DNA from: an uncultured Clostridia bacterium
GTDB lineage: Bacteria > Bacillota > Clostridia > Oscillospirales > Oscillospiraceae
DNA length: 13,743 nt
Assembly: GCA_938049125.1 (NCBI GenBank)
Contig: CALICR010000202.1
Coordinates: 1-13,743 of the forward strand
Direction: 5' to 3'
Shown here: in pieces, positions 1 through 6,842 of the stretch
How the letters are laid out: every line of letters begins with the position of its first letter
Numbering within the stretch: the stretch's first letter is position 1
Notes under the pieces: model-generated
Seen by the model: only the letters and a program-made list of their open reading frames with translations
Database searches by the model: none
What the model was told of the DNA's origin: nothing
Translations under genes and position numbers: made by a program

Positions 1-60
1 GTAGACCTGGGTCCCGTCCTCATACCCATAGAGCGGCTGTGCGCCGATGATCTTTGCCAT
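1..60 (-). CDS. Partial CDS, N-terminal 20 residues, unidentified
   Basis: An ATG lies 3 bases after the rapZ stop codon and opens a frame that runs off the window edge. The visible product starts MAKIIGAQPLYGYEDG. A GGGGAG-type ribosome binding site lies inside the end of rapZ (about 71-76), so translational coupling to rapZ is likely. In many Firmicutes the gene after rapZ is yvcK (gluconeogenesis factor), but the glycine-rich GGGTG motif that normally opens YvcK is absent from these 20 residues. The function is therefore not assigned. The reading frame and start are well supported by spacing and context; YvcK with an N-terminal extension is only a guess from gene order. Confidence 0.6.
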   Translation of the reverse strand, partial: MAKIIGAQPLYGYEDGTQVY

Positions 61-63
61 GGC

Positions 64-924
64 TCAGCCTCTCCCCAGGTCCCGGTGGCTCACGACGGTG
101 GCGAAGCCCTGCCGCGTGATGAACTCGCCCAGCTCCCGGGCGATGGCCACGGAGCGGTGGCGTCCGCCGGTACAGCCCACGGCCACGGTCAGGCTGGTCT
201 TGCCCTCCTCCAGATGGAGCGGCAGCGAGAAGGCCAGCAGCTCCTCGATGCGCTGGACATAGTCCTGGGTCTGCTGGTAGGAAAAGACGAAGTCCCGCAC
301 GTCCGGGTCCAGGCCCGTCTTCTGCTTCAGCTCCGCGATGTAATAGGGGTTCGGCAGGAACCGGGTGTCAAACACCAGGTCCGCGTCCAGGGGCAGGCCG
401 TACTTGAAGCCGAAGGAGATGACGTCCACGGCCATGCTGTGCTCCCGGGCATTGCCCGCGAAGAGGCGGATCAGCTCGCCGCGCATCTTGGCCGCCGTCA
501 TCATGGAGGTGTCAAAGATGTAGGCGGCGCGGTTGCGCACCGGCTCCAGCAGCTTCCGCTCCCGCTCCACGGCCTGCATCAGCGTGGAGCCGTCCCGCAT
601 CAGCGGGTGCATCCGCCGGGTCTCCTTGAAGCGCTTGATGAGCGCCTCCGTAGAGGCCTCGAAAAACATAATGGTGTAGATGCACTTCATGGCGTCCAGC
701 TTCTCCAGCGCCCGGAACAGCCCGTCAAAGGTCAGACTGCCGCGGACGTCCGTCACCAGGGCCACCTTCTCATAGCGCCCCTTGGTGGCGAGGCACAGCT
801 CCGCAAACTGCGGGATCAGGTCCACGGGCAGATTGTCCACGCAGTAAAAGCCCATATCCTCCAACGTCCGGCTGGCGTTGCTCTTGCCCGCACCGGACAG
901 GCCGGAAATAATGACAAATTCCAT
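64..924 (-). CDS. rapZ: RapZ/YvcJ family P-loop nucleotide-binding protein
   Basis: This 286-residue protein has the usual family length. A Walker A motif GLSGAGKS is at residues 8-15. The conserved block around FGFKYGLPLDADLVFDTRF is at about 171-189, and the C-terminal signature GCTGGRHRSV is at 250-259. In Enterobacteria RapZ is an adapter that directs RNase E to the small RNA GlmZ and senses glucosamine-6-phosphate. In Firmicutes the homologue YvcJ binds and hydrolyses nucleotides and its role is less defined. The start is supported by a GGAGGA site at 929-934, which sits directly next to the murB stop codon; only 10 bases separate the two genes. The position after murB and before another gene 3 bases away argues for one transcript linking cell-wall precursor supply to carbon control. 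Confidence 0.95.
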   Translation of the reverse strand: MEFVIISGLSGAGKSNASRTLEDMGFYCVDNLPVDLIPQFAELCLATKGRYEKVALVTDVRGSLTFDGLFRALEKLDAMKCIYTIMFFEASTEALIKRFKETRRMHPLMRDGSTLMQAVERERKLLEPVRNRAAYIFDTSMMTAAKMRGELIRLFAGNAREHSMAVDVISFGFKYGLPLDADLVFDTRFLPNPYYIAELKQKTGLDPDVRDFVFSYQQTQDYVQRIEELLAFSLPLHLEEGKTSLTVAVGCTGGRHRSVAIARELGEFITRQGFATVVSHRDLGRG

Positions 925-934
925 CGCGTCCTCC

Positions 935-1843
935 TCAGAGGAGCCGGATCTCCGGCTCCAGCATCACGCCGCTCTGCTCGAATACCCGCTGCTGTACCGC
1001 CGCAAGGAGCGCCCGGACATCCGCTGCCGTGGCACCGCCCAGGTTGACGACGAAGCCCGCGTGCTTCTCCGACACCGCGGCCCCGCCGATGCGGAAGCCC
1101 TTCAGCCCCGCCGCCTCAATGAGCGCCCCGGCATAGTGGCCCTCGGGCCGCTTGAAGGCGGAGCCGGCCGAGGGCAGCTCCAGCGGCTGCTTGCTCCGGC
1201 GGCGCTGGGCCAGGTCCTGCATCCGCGCCCGGATCTCCGCCGGGTCGCCGGGCGTCAGGCGGAATTCCGTGCGAAGCACGGTGCCCTTAGCCGCCTGGAA
1301 GGCGCTGCCGCGGTAGCGGAAGCCCTGTTCCTCGCCCGCGTAGTCCTTTAAGGCGCCGTCCGGCAGGATGACCGTGGTGCGGACGGCCACCTGACGAATT
1401 TCTCCGCCGTAGGCCCCGGCGTTCATGAACACGCCGCCGCCGACGGTGCCCGGGATGCCGTGGGCGAATTCAAGGCCCGCAAGGCCCCGCTCCTGGGCAA
1501 AGACCGCCAGCCGCGACAGCAGCGCGCCGCAGCAGGCCGCGACCGTGTCCGGGCCGGTCTGCTCGATGGCGGAGACGCCCCGGGTCAGCACCGTGACGCC
1601 GGGCAGGCCCTCGTCCGGAGCCAGCACGTTCGTCCCCGCGCCGAGGAGCAGGGGCCGGACGCCCCGGGCGTGGAGCAGCCGGAGTACCTCCGTCAGCTCC
1701 TCCGCCGAGGCGGGCAGCAGCATCAGCGCGCTGGGTCCGCCGATGCGGAACGACGTATGGGCAGCCATGGGCTCCCCCGCTTTTATCTCCAAACCGGGCA
1801 GCTTTTCCCGGAGTTCTCCGGTCAATTCCGTGATCTTGCTCAT
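935..1843 (-). CDS. murB: UDP-N-acetylenolpyruvoylglucosamine reductase MurB
   Basis: MurB is the FAD-dependent cytoplasmic enzyme that reduces UDP-GlcNAc-enolpyruvate to UDP-MurNAc in peptidoglycan synthesis. The 302-residue product has the FAD-binding segments SFRIGG (31-36), LLGAGTNVL (66-74) and FAHGIPGTVGGGVFMNAGAYGG (126-147). Catalytic positions expected from the family are visible: Arg178 in YRGS, Ser228 in GSAF and Glu296 in LEPEIR. A longer reading from 1969 is possible, but Met at 1843 is preferred. It has a GGAGGT site at 1848-1853, the family homology begins there, and the extra N-terminus would overlap the promoter at 1872-1900. rapZ follows after 10 bases. Confidence 0.96.
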   Translation of the reverse strand: MSKITELTGELREKLPGLEIKAGEPMAAHTSFRIGGPSALMLLPASAEELTEVLRLLHARGVRPLLLGAGTNVLAPDEGLPGVTVLTRGVSAIEQTGPDTVAACCGALLSRLAVFAQERGLAGLEFAHGIPGTVGGGVFMNAGAYGGEIRQVAVRTTVILPDGALKDYAGEEQGFRYRGSAFQAAKGTVLRTEFRLTPGDPAEIRARMQDLAQRRRSKQPLELPSAGSAFKRPEGHYAGALIEAAGLKGFRIGGAAVSEKHAGFVVNLGGATAADVRALLAAVQQRVFEQSGVMLEPEIRLL

Positions 1844-1871
1844 AAACACCTCCGGGTGATTCGTTCCTTTC

Positions 1872-1900
1872 ATTATAGCAGATTGGTCCGTTCTTGGCAA
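1872..1900 (-). promoter_or_regulatory. Sigma-A promoter of murB-rapZ
   Basis: On the minus strand TTGCCA (1895-1900), a 17-base spacer and TATAAT (1872-1877) form a near-consensus promoter. Transcription should start near 1865, giving a short leader of about 20 bases before the murB start codon. Thus murB is not dependent on hprK readthrough. Confidence 0.8.
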
Positions 1901-1915
1901 GAGCGGACGGGACGG

Positions 1916-1954
1916 CGAGAGGCCGGCCGCGGCAGCTCCGGGACCGGCCTCTCG
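1916..1954. other. Intergenic hairpin between hprK and murB
   Basis: An 11-bp perfect inverted repeat (1916-1926 with 1944-1954; arm core GAGAGGCCGG) surrounds a 17-base loop just after the hprK stop codon. On the hprK transcript it would form a stable hairpin, but no U-tract follows it in that direction. It may be a non-canonical terminator or 3'-end stabiliser separating hprK from the murB promoter. Confidence 0.5.
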
Positions 1955-1965
1955 GCTCCGCCGCG

Positions 1966-2913
1966 TCACCCCCGGCGCGCGGCCTCCGTATCAAAATGGC
2001 GGTTGAGCTGCTCGGCAAACTCCTCCGCGGCGTTGTAGCCCATTTTCTTCTGGCGGTTGTTCATGGCCGCCACCTCGATGATGACCGCGAGGTTCCGGCC
2101 CGGCGTCACCGGCACCGTGATGGACGGGATCTTGACGCCCAGAAGGTCCGTATACTGGCTCTCCAGGCCCAGGCGGTCATAGTTCGCGCCCTGGGTCCAG
2201 GGCACGATGTTGATGATCATATCGATGGCGGCGTTGTCCCGCACCGCGCCCATGCCGAAGAGCTTGGCCACGTTGATGACGCCGATGCCGCGCAGCTCGA
2301 TGTAGTGCCGGATCATCTCCGGCGCAGAGCCGCTCAGGGACGTGTTCGTCACCTTGCGGATCTCCACGGCGTCGTCGGCGATGAGGCGGTGGCCGCGCTT
2401 GACCAGCTCGATGGCCGCCTCGGACTTGCCGATGCCGCTCTCGCCGCAGAGCAGGATGCCCTCGCCGTAGACGTCCACGAGCACGCCGTGGCGCGTGACG
2501 CGGGGAGCCAGCTCCTGGCGCAGCATAGCGATCATGCTGGACACGAGGGACGACGTCGGCTCGCTGCTGCGCAGCACGGAGACGTCGTAGCGCATGGCCA
2601 TCTCCAGACACTCCGGCTCGATGTCGAGGTTCCGGCAGATGATGAGCGCCGGGATGCGGTAGGCGAAAAAGCGCTCAAAGATGATGTTCCGCTCCGTGGC
2701 GGTCAGCTTGTGGAGGTAGGTGCTCTCCACGGTGCCGAGTACCTGGAGCCGCATGGGCTCAAAGTGGTCGAAGAAGCCGGCGATCTGAAGGCCCGGGCGG
2801 CTGATGTCGTCCACGGCGACGCGGATCTTCTCATAGTCGGTCGAAAGATAGACCGGCTGAAGCTCAAATTCGTCCGCCAGCCGGTGCAGCGGCACACTGT
2901 AGGTCGAGATCAT
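1966..2913 (-). CDS. hprK: HPr kinase/phosphorylase
   Basis: HprK phosphorylates and dephosphorylates Ser46 of the phosphocarrier HPr and is the sensor of carbon catabolite repression in low-GC Gram-positives and relatives. The 315-residue product has the usual length. Visible residues match the known active site: His142, the Walker A motif GESGIGKS at 157-164, the Asp180-Asp181 pair, the ELRG segment at 207-210, Arg247 and the C-terminal PGRN with VIIEVAAMN at 271-285. An N-terminal regulatory domain covers about residues 1-130. The start at 2913 has an AAGGAGA site a few bases upstream. It is the first gene of its own transcript (promoter 2982-3010) and is divergent from rpmB. Confidence 0.97.
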   Translation of the reverse strand: MISTYSVPLHRLADEFELQPVYLSTDYEKIRVAVDDISRPGLQIAGFFDHFEPMRLQVLGTVESTYLHKLTATERNIIFERFFAYRIPALIICRNLDIEPECLEMAMRYDVSVLRSSEPTSSLVSSMIAMLRQELAPRVTRHGVLVDVYGEGILLCGESGIGKSEAAIELVKRGHRLIADDAVEIRKVTNTSLSGSAPEMIRHYIELRGIGVINVAKLFGMGAVRDNAAIDMIINIVPWTQGANYDRLGLESQYTDLLGVKIPSITVPVTPGRNLAVIIEVAAMNNRQKKMGYNAAEEFAEQLNRHFDTEAARRG

Positions 2914-2981
2914 GGCATTCTCCTTACGAAGCGATTGGTCCGGCGCGGGCCTCCTTCGGCCGCCTCGCCTCCCATAACCAC

Positions 2982-3010
2982 ATTATATGGCACGGGCCGC
3001 CATTTATCAA
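2982..3010 (-). promoter_or_regulatory. Sigma-A promoter of hprK
   Basis: On the minus strand TTGATA (3005-3010), a 17-base spacer and a perfect TATAAT (2982-2987) precede hprK. The leader to the start codon at 2913 is about 60 bases. An A/T-rich tract lies just upstream of the -35 element. Confidence 0.8.
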
Positions 3011-3043
3011 CGCAAAATATTTCAAAAAAATTGAAATTCCCTC

Positions 3044-3072
3044 TTGAAATTTCGGCCGGAGTTTGCTATGAT
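3044..3072 (+). promoter_or_regulatory. Sigma-A promoter of rpmB
   Basis: TTGAAA (3044-3049), a 17-base spacer and TATGAT (3067-3072) form a strong promoter, with A-rich DNA upstream that could act as an UP element. The start of transcription is expected near 3079, leaving a leader of about 70 bases before rpmB. An in-frame extension of rpmB that would begin at the TTG of this -35 box is not plausible. Confidence 0.8.
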
Positions 3073-3148
3073 GTTTGTCGGTGTCTTAGGAAAGATACCG
3101 CGATCTAATTTGGATTGTTCATTTTCTTATGGCGAGGAGGTGCAGCAA

Positions 3149-3337
3149 ATGGCAAAGTGCGATTTTTGCGGAAAGGGCGTTACCTTCGGCATTAAGGTCT
3201 CCCATTCCCACAGACGCTCCAACAGAACCTGGAAGCCCAATGTGAAACGCGTGAAAGCAGTTGTTGACGGTACTCCGCGCCATGTTTACGTCTGTACAAG
3301 ATGCCTGCGTTCCGGTAAGGTTGAGCGCGCCATCTGA
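3149..3337 (+). CDS. rpmB: 50S ribosomal protein L28
   Basis: This 62-residue protein is ribosomal L28, a component of the large subunit. It begins MAKCDFCGKG and carries two CxxC pairs, Cys4/Cys7 and Cys49/Cys52, so it is the zinc-binding (C+) form. The central basic segment SHSHRRSNRTWKPN (18-31) is typical of the family. The ATG at 3149 is preferred to longer readings because an AGGAGGT site lies at 3135-3141 with 7-base spacing and because homology starts there. The gene is visibly less GC-rich than its neighbours, with GTT, GGT and ACT codons, as often seen in highly expressed ribosomal genes. It is monocistronic or nearly so, with its own promoter and a strong terminator. Confidence 0.97.
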   Translation: MAKCDFCGKGVTFGIKVSHSHRRSNRTWKPNVKRVKAVVDGTPRHVYVCTRCLRSGKVERAI

Positions 3338-3353
3338 AATCGGTTCACACAAG

Positions 3354-3379
3354 AAAGCAGGCCTCGGGCCTGCTTTTTT
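3354..3379 (+). terminator. Intrinsic terminator after rpmB
   Basis: AAAGCAGGCC (3354-3363) and GGCCTGCTTT (3367-3376) form a 10-bp stem with a very tight loop, or a 9-bp stem with a 5-base loop. It ends in a run of six T at 3374-3379. It lies 17 bases after the rpmB stop codon and is a canonical Rho-independent terminator. Confidence 0.92.
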
Positions 3380-3411
3380 GCATTCGAACTCCGGAAAGGA
3401 AGGAACCCAGG

Positions 3412-4596
3412 ATGAGACCCTCCGCCATGACGGCGCGCTATGCGGGCACCCACGCCTGCTTCTGGGCAGCGCTCTGCCCTCTCGTCACCTTCCCCGCCCT
3501 CTACCTCCAGCGCAAGGGCTTTTCCTCCGTCCAGGTGGGCACGGTGCTCTCGCTGGCCACCATCTTCCCGGCCTTCGTCCAGCCCGTTCTGGCCTCAGCG
3601 GCGGACCGGAGCCGCCGCTGGTCCCTCCGGGTGTTCCTGACGGTGCTCGCAGCGTCGCTGCTCGCGGCGCTGGGCGTGCTGGTGCTGCTCCGGCCGAGGG
3701 GCGGGGTCCTGCTCGCCGTGTTCTTCGCGGCGATGGTGCTGGCCCGGCTCATTGAGCCGCTGCTCAATTCCATCGCCTCCTACTGCTTCCGCCGCGGCAT
3801 CCCCCTGGATTTCGGCATCAGCCGCTCCGCCGGGTCCCTGTCCTTCGGCATTGCCTCTCTCGTAATGGGCTACGCTGCCATTGGCTGGGGCGTGGACAGC
3901 CTGCTCGTCATCTCGGCGCTCTGCGTTGCCGGGTTCCTCGGCTGTCTCTACACCCTGCCCGCTATGGAGCCGGGCGGCGCAGACACCTCGACGGACCGCA
4001 GCGGTGCCTGCTCCCTGCCCCAGTTTGTCCGCCGCTACCCGCGCTATATGCTGGTCATGACCGGCTTCTTCTTCATCGCCGCCTTCCACACCATGACGGA
4101 GACCTATCTCGTCAACATGATGGAGGCCATCGGCGGCGACAGCGGCAACGTGGGCGTCGCCCTGCTCATCGCCAACATCGCCGAGTTCCTTGTCGTCTTC
4201 TCCTACGAGCGCTTCCGCCGGAGGCTCTCCAGCAGAGCCTGGCTCTGCGTGACGGCGCTGTGCTTCACGGGAAAGGCCTTCCTCTTCTACCTCGCGCCGA
4301 ACGTGCCCTTCATGTACGCGGCCCAGGCGCTCCAGGCCGTGACCTACGGCTTCTACGCCCCGTCCATCGTCCACTTTGCCGACGATGAGATCGGCCCCCG
4401 GGACGCTGTCAAGGGGCAGTCCCTCTGCGTGGCCATCTTCACGCTGGGATGCAGCCTCGGCGCCTATCTGGGCGGCCTCCTGCTGGATGCCTTCCCGGTC
4501 CGCGTCATGAACTTCACTGCCTTCCTGCTCTGCGCCTTCGGCACGGTCGTCGTGCTGCTGGTGCTCCGCCCCCGGCGGGCGCGCAGGCCCGTATAG
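3412..4596 (+). CDS. MFS transporter
   Basis: This 394-residue, strongly hydrophobic protein has about twelve predicted membrane segments in two halves. They are separated by a polar stretch around residues 180-205. The N-terminal loop with FSSVQVGTVLSLATIFPAF followed by ADRSRRW (about 64-70) is the typical motif-A region between helices 2 and 3 of major facilitator proteins. The overall look recalls the MFS_1-like/HcaT (phenylpropionate permease-like) group, but this placement is tentative and no substrate can be read from the sequence. The start has an AAGGAAGGA site at 3396-3404. Only 32 bases separate the rpmB terminator from the start codon and they contain no good promoter, so expression may rely on readthrough from rpmB or on an unseen promoter. 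Confidence 0.85.
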   Translation: MRPSAMTARYAGTHACFWAALCPLVTFPALYLQRKGFSSVQVGTVLSLATIFPAFVQPVLASAADRSRRWSLRVFLTVLAASLLAALGVLVLLRPRGGVLLAVFFAAMVLARLIEPLLNSIASYCFRRGIPLDFGISRSAGSLSFGIASLVMGYAAIGWGVDSLLVISALCVAGFLGCLYTLPAMEPGGADTSTDRSGACSLPQFVRRYPRYMLVMTGFFFIAAFHTMTETYLVNMMEAIGGDSGNVGVALLIANIAEFLVVFSYERFRRRLSSRAWLCVTALCFTGKAFLFYLAPNVPFMYAAQALQAVTYGFYAPSIVHFADDEIGPRDAVKGQSLCVAIFTLGCSLGAYLGGLLLDAFPVRVMNFTAFLLCAFGTVVVLLVLRPRRARRPV

Positions 4597-4602
4597 ATTC
4601 CC

Positions 4603-4636
4603 CGCGCCCGGGCCGGAAACTTCCGGACCGGGCGCG
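4603..4636. other. GC-rich hairpin after MFS gene
   Basis: Nine base pairs (4603-4611 with 4628-4636), one G/A mismatch and a further six pairs (4613-4618 with 4621-4626, the last closing a minimal loop) make a long stable hairpin shortly after the MFS stop codon. No T-run follows it directly, so it is not a classic intrinsic terminator, though its position suggests a role in ending the MFS transcript. Confidence 0.5.
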
Positions 4637-4646
4637 CCGCATCCCA

Positions 4647-4675
4647 TGGACATTTTTCGCCGGTTCAGCTATACT
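4647..4675 (+). promoter_or_regulatory. Sigma-A promoter of EamA transporter gene
   Basis: TGGACA (4647-4652), a 17-base spacer and TATACT (4670-4675) resemble a vegetative promoter. Transcription should start near 4682, about 30 bases before the start codon at 4712. Confidence 0.7.
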
Positions 4676-4711
4676 TTATATCATATCAATATGATTCGGA
4701 GGTGCCGCGTC

Positions 4712-5593
4712 ATGAAAACCCGTGCCCCGCACAGCCTCGGCGGCGTGTTCCTCGTCGCCGTGTCTGCCGTCTCCTTCGGCCTCATGCCCATCTTCGCCAA
4801 GGTGGCCTACGCCGCGGGGATCAGCACCCACACGCTGCTGTTCCTCCGCTTTTCCGTGGCAGCGGTGCTGATGTTCGCCCTGTTCTTTGCGAGGCGGCTA
4901 CCCATGCCGTCGAAAAAAGAGATTCTTGCCTTTCTTCTTCTCGGCGGAATCGGGTATGTAGGCCAGTCCTTCTGCTACTGTCTTGCGCTGAACTACGCCT
5001 CCTCCAGTCTGGTTTCCCTCCTGCTTTACACTTATCCGGCGCTGGTGATGCTCGGCTCCGCCCTGGCGTTCCACGAACGGATCACGGCAAAGAAGCTCAT
5101 CTCCCTCGTGTTGGCGCTGGCGGGGGCCTTTCTCGTCATCTGGTCCGAATTTGAGGCAAGCCTTCCCGGCATCCTGCTGGCCGTCGGTGCAGCGCTCTTC
5201 TATACGGTCTATATCCTGATCTCCTCCCGGGTCGTCCGGGCGGACATGGGCGTCCAGTCCTCGGCCTTCATCATGCTGGGCGCCGCCCTGGTCTTTGGGG
5301 GTATGAACCTCTTCCTGGGCTTTACGCCGCCTGCGCAGCCCAGCGGCATCCTCGCCGCCCTGCTCATCGCCTTGGTGTCCACGGTGCTGGCCATCTGGTG
5401 CTTCTTCACCGGCATGGCCCGGACCGGCCCCACCGTCGCCTCCCTGGTCTCCACGCTGGAGCCGGTGGTCACGGTGCTGGCCTCGGCGGTCCTGCTCTCG
5501 GAGCCGGTTACCCTCAGCATCGTGCTCGGCGGCGTCCTGGTCCTTGCCTCCCTGCTCGTCACCGTCCGGCCCGGCGGAATGCCGGAGGGCTGA
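4712..5593 (+). CDS. EamA/DMT family transporter
   Basis: This 293-residue protein looks like a ten-helix drug/metabolite transporter made of two EamA repeats. The first covers about residues 8-145, with the typical opening GLMPIFAKVAYAAG. The second covers about 152-288, with the characteristic LEPVVTVLASAVLLSEPVT near its end. Members export amino acids, metabolites or drugs across the cytoplasmic membrane; the substrate cannot be deduced here. An upstream extension to 4646 exists in frame, but it covers the promoter. The ATG at 4712 has a GGAGGTG site at 4698-4704 with 7-base spacing. It is a single-gene unit with its own promoter and a shared terminator directly at its stop codon. Confidence 0.92.
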   Translation: MKTRAPHSLGGVFLVAVSAVSFGLMPIFAKVAYAAGISTHTLLFLRFSVAAVLMFALFFARRLPMPSKKEILAFLLLGGIGYVGQSFCYCLALNYASSSLVSLLLYTYPALVMLGSALAFHERITAKKLISLVLALAGAFLVIWSEFEASLPGILLAVGAALFYTVYILISSRVVRADMGVQSSAFIMLGAALVFGGMNLFLGFTPPAQPSGILAALLIALVSTVLAIWCFFTGMARTGPTVASLVSTLEPVVTVLASAVLLSEPVTLSIVLGGVLVLASLLVTVRPGGMPEG

Positions 5594-5633
5594 AAAAACC
5601 GCCGCCGTATGCTGATACGGCGGCGGTTTTTCA
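5591..5633. terminator. Bidirectional terminator between EamA gene and LysR gene
   Basis: A perfect 17-bp inverted repeat (5594-5610 with 5615-5631; arm core CCGCCGCCGTAT) has a GCTG loop and is flanked by A-tract and T-tract. It works as an intrinsic terminator on both strands. The stop codon of the EamA gene (5591-5593) and that of the LysR gene (5631-5633) directly adjoin or overlap the stem, so the whole intergenic region is terminator. Confidence 0.95.
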
Positions 5634-6551
5634 GGTCTCGCCGAGCAATCGCTTCATCTCCTCGATGTATTCCTCCTCAATGGCCGTGAGCCGGTGCTGC
5701 TTCATGTAAATCAGTGCACAGTCAAGCTTCACGTCTGCGTCGCTGAGGGGAAGGAACCGGATGCCCTGTGTGCAGGAGGAGGTGACCCCGAGGTTCAGGC
5801 CGATGTAGTAGGCATCCGTGGCCCGGAGCAGGTCATAGAGTCCGGCCCGGTCGTCAACCAGGATGCGCTTCGCCACGGTGCGGTAGTCGTAGTTGTTGAT
5901 GCCGGAGCAGTAGAGGAGCGGCGATACATCGCTCTGGGCCATAGTGGCATGGGGCAGGCGAATAAGCTGCTCGACGCGCACCGCGTCCCCCTGGGCCACC
6001 GGATTCTGGGCCCCCATGAAGATATAGGGCTGCTGCGTGGCGAGGACGGAGAAGTTCAGCTCCCGGCTCTTGGCCGCGGATCGCCAATAGTCCCGCTTAT
6101 CGCTGGAAGCGATGATGATGCCAAGGCTGAACAGACCGTCGTAGACGTGCTCAATGACCTCCTCCTGGGAGACCTCGACAAAGCAGATGTTCTGGAACTC
6201 GTTGTCCTTATGGCGGTCGTAGAGGTTGAGCATGGCGCGGTTCGCCATGGCGAAGCGGACGGAGGCCACGCTGAGATGGAAGACATCCGGCTTGTAGCCC
6301 GAGAAGTACATCTCCTCCAGGTGCTGATACTGGACCTCCAGCTTGGCGGCGTGCTTGAGGAATTCCTCGCCCTGGTGGGTCGTCTCGATGCCGGTGCTGG
6401 AGCGGGAAAAGATCTGGATACCGGTCTCTGCCTCCAGCTCCTTGATGCCGCGGCTCAGCGAGGACTGCGAGACATAGAGCCGCTTGGCCGCACGGTTGAT
6501 GGAGCCGCAGCGGCTGACCTCCAGTGCATAGCGAATGTGGTTCATATTCAT
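5631..6551 (-). CDS. LysR-family transcriptional regulator
   Basis: This 306-residue protein has the usual LysR length. The N-terminal winged helix-turn-helix covers about residues 1-60, with SINRAAKRLYVSQSSLSRGI at 17-36. It is followed by a linker helix and a periplasmic-binding-protein-like effector domain from about residue 90. Start codons at 6551 and 6545 are possible; 6551 is preferred because a GGGAGGA site lies 9 bases upstream (6561-6567). The gene is divergent from the deacylase-symporter gene set across a 549-base region, the classic arrangement for a LysR activator of the neighbouring operon. The effector is unknown; an N-acyl amino acid or a breakdown product is an inference from context. 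Confidence 0.93.
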   Translation of the reverse strand: MNMNHIRYALEVSRCGSINRAAKRLYVSQSSLSRGIKELEAETGIQIFSRSSTGIETTHQGEEFLKHAAKLEVQYQHLEEMYFSGYKPDVFHLSVASVRFAMANRAMLNLYDRHKDNEFQNICFVEVSQEEVIEHVYDGLFSLGIIIASSDKRDYWRSAAKSRELNFSVLATQQPYIFMGAQNPVAQGDAVRVEQLIRLPHATMAQSDVSPLLYCSGINNYDYRTVAKRILVDDRAGLYDLLRATDAYYIGLNLGVTSSCTQGIRFLPLSDADVKLDCALIYMKQHRLTAIEEEYIEEMKRLLGET

Positions 6552-6764
6552 GGCGTTTTCTCCTCCCTTTCACGGTCCGGGCCGGTTTTATCGTCCGGTT
6601 ATGCATTTTTTCTATATCCACTATTCTGACAAACGATATCCGCGCCTTCCCCAAGATTTCTTCCGCATTTCTCACAAAAACCGCTAATTTGAATCCAGCA
6701 CAATTCCCAAAAATCCAGTTTGAATTCGTTGTGTCACGGTTTCTGTAAAGCGCAAGCACCCGGC

Positions 6765-6785
6765 AAAACGCCTGTTATGCGTTTT
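6765..6785. promoter_or_regulatory. Perfect 7-7-7 palindrome, candidate LysR operator
   Basis: AAAACGC, seven bases, then GCGTTTT form a perfect inverted repeat centred at 6775. The arm-N7-arm layout is that of many LysR-type binding sites. Its centre would lie roughly 75 bases upstream of the predicted transcription start of the deacylase operon, close to the usual LysR recognition position. It does not obey the strict T-N11-A rule, so the assignment is an inference. Confidence 0.5.
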
Positions 6786-6812
6786 TCAGATATCCCATAC
6801 CCGCTTTTTCAA

Positions 6813-6842
6813 TTACCACGTTTCAACTTTTTATGCTATCCT
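6813..6842 (+). promoter_or_regulatory. Weak candidate promoter of deacylase operon
   Basis: TTACCA (6813-6818), an 18-base spacer and TATCCT (6837-6842) are a mediocre match to the sigma-A consensus, as expected for an activator-dependent promoter. The start of transcription would be near 6849, giving a leader of about 250 bases. Other alignments in this AT-rich stretch are possible. Confidence 0.35.

Noticed and set aside
1844..1969. 42-residue N-terminal extension of MurB
   Set aside because: It spans the murB promoter and hairpin and lacks family similarity; the ATG at 1843 has a GGAGGT site.
3044..3148. N-terminal extension of ribosomal protein L28
   Set aside because: It would start at the TTG of the -35 box of the rpmB promoter; the ATG at 3149 has an ideal ribosome binding site and matches the family start.
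3264..3292. Possible promoter inside rpmB for the MFS gene (TTGACG, 17 bases, TACGTC)
   Set aside because: The -35 match is good but the -10 hexamer is poor, and it lies in conserved coding sequence.
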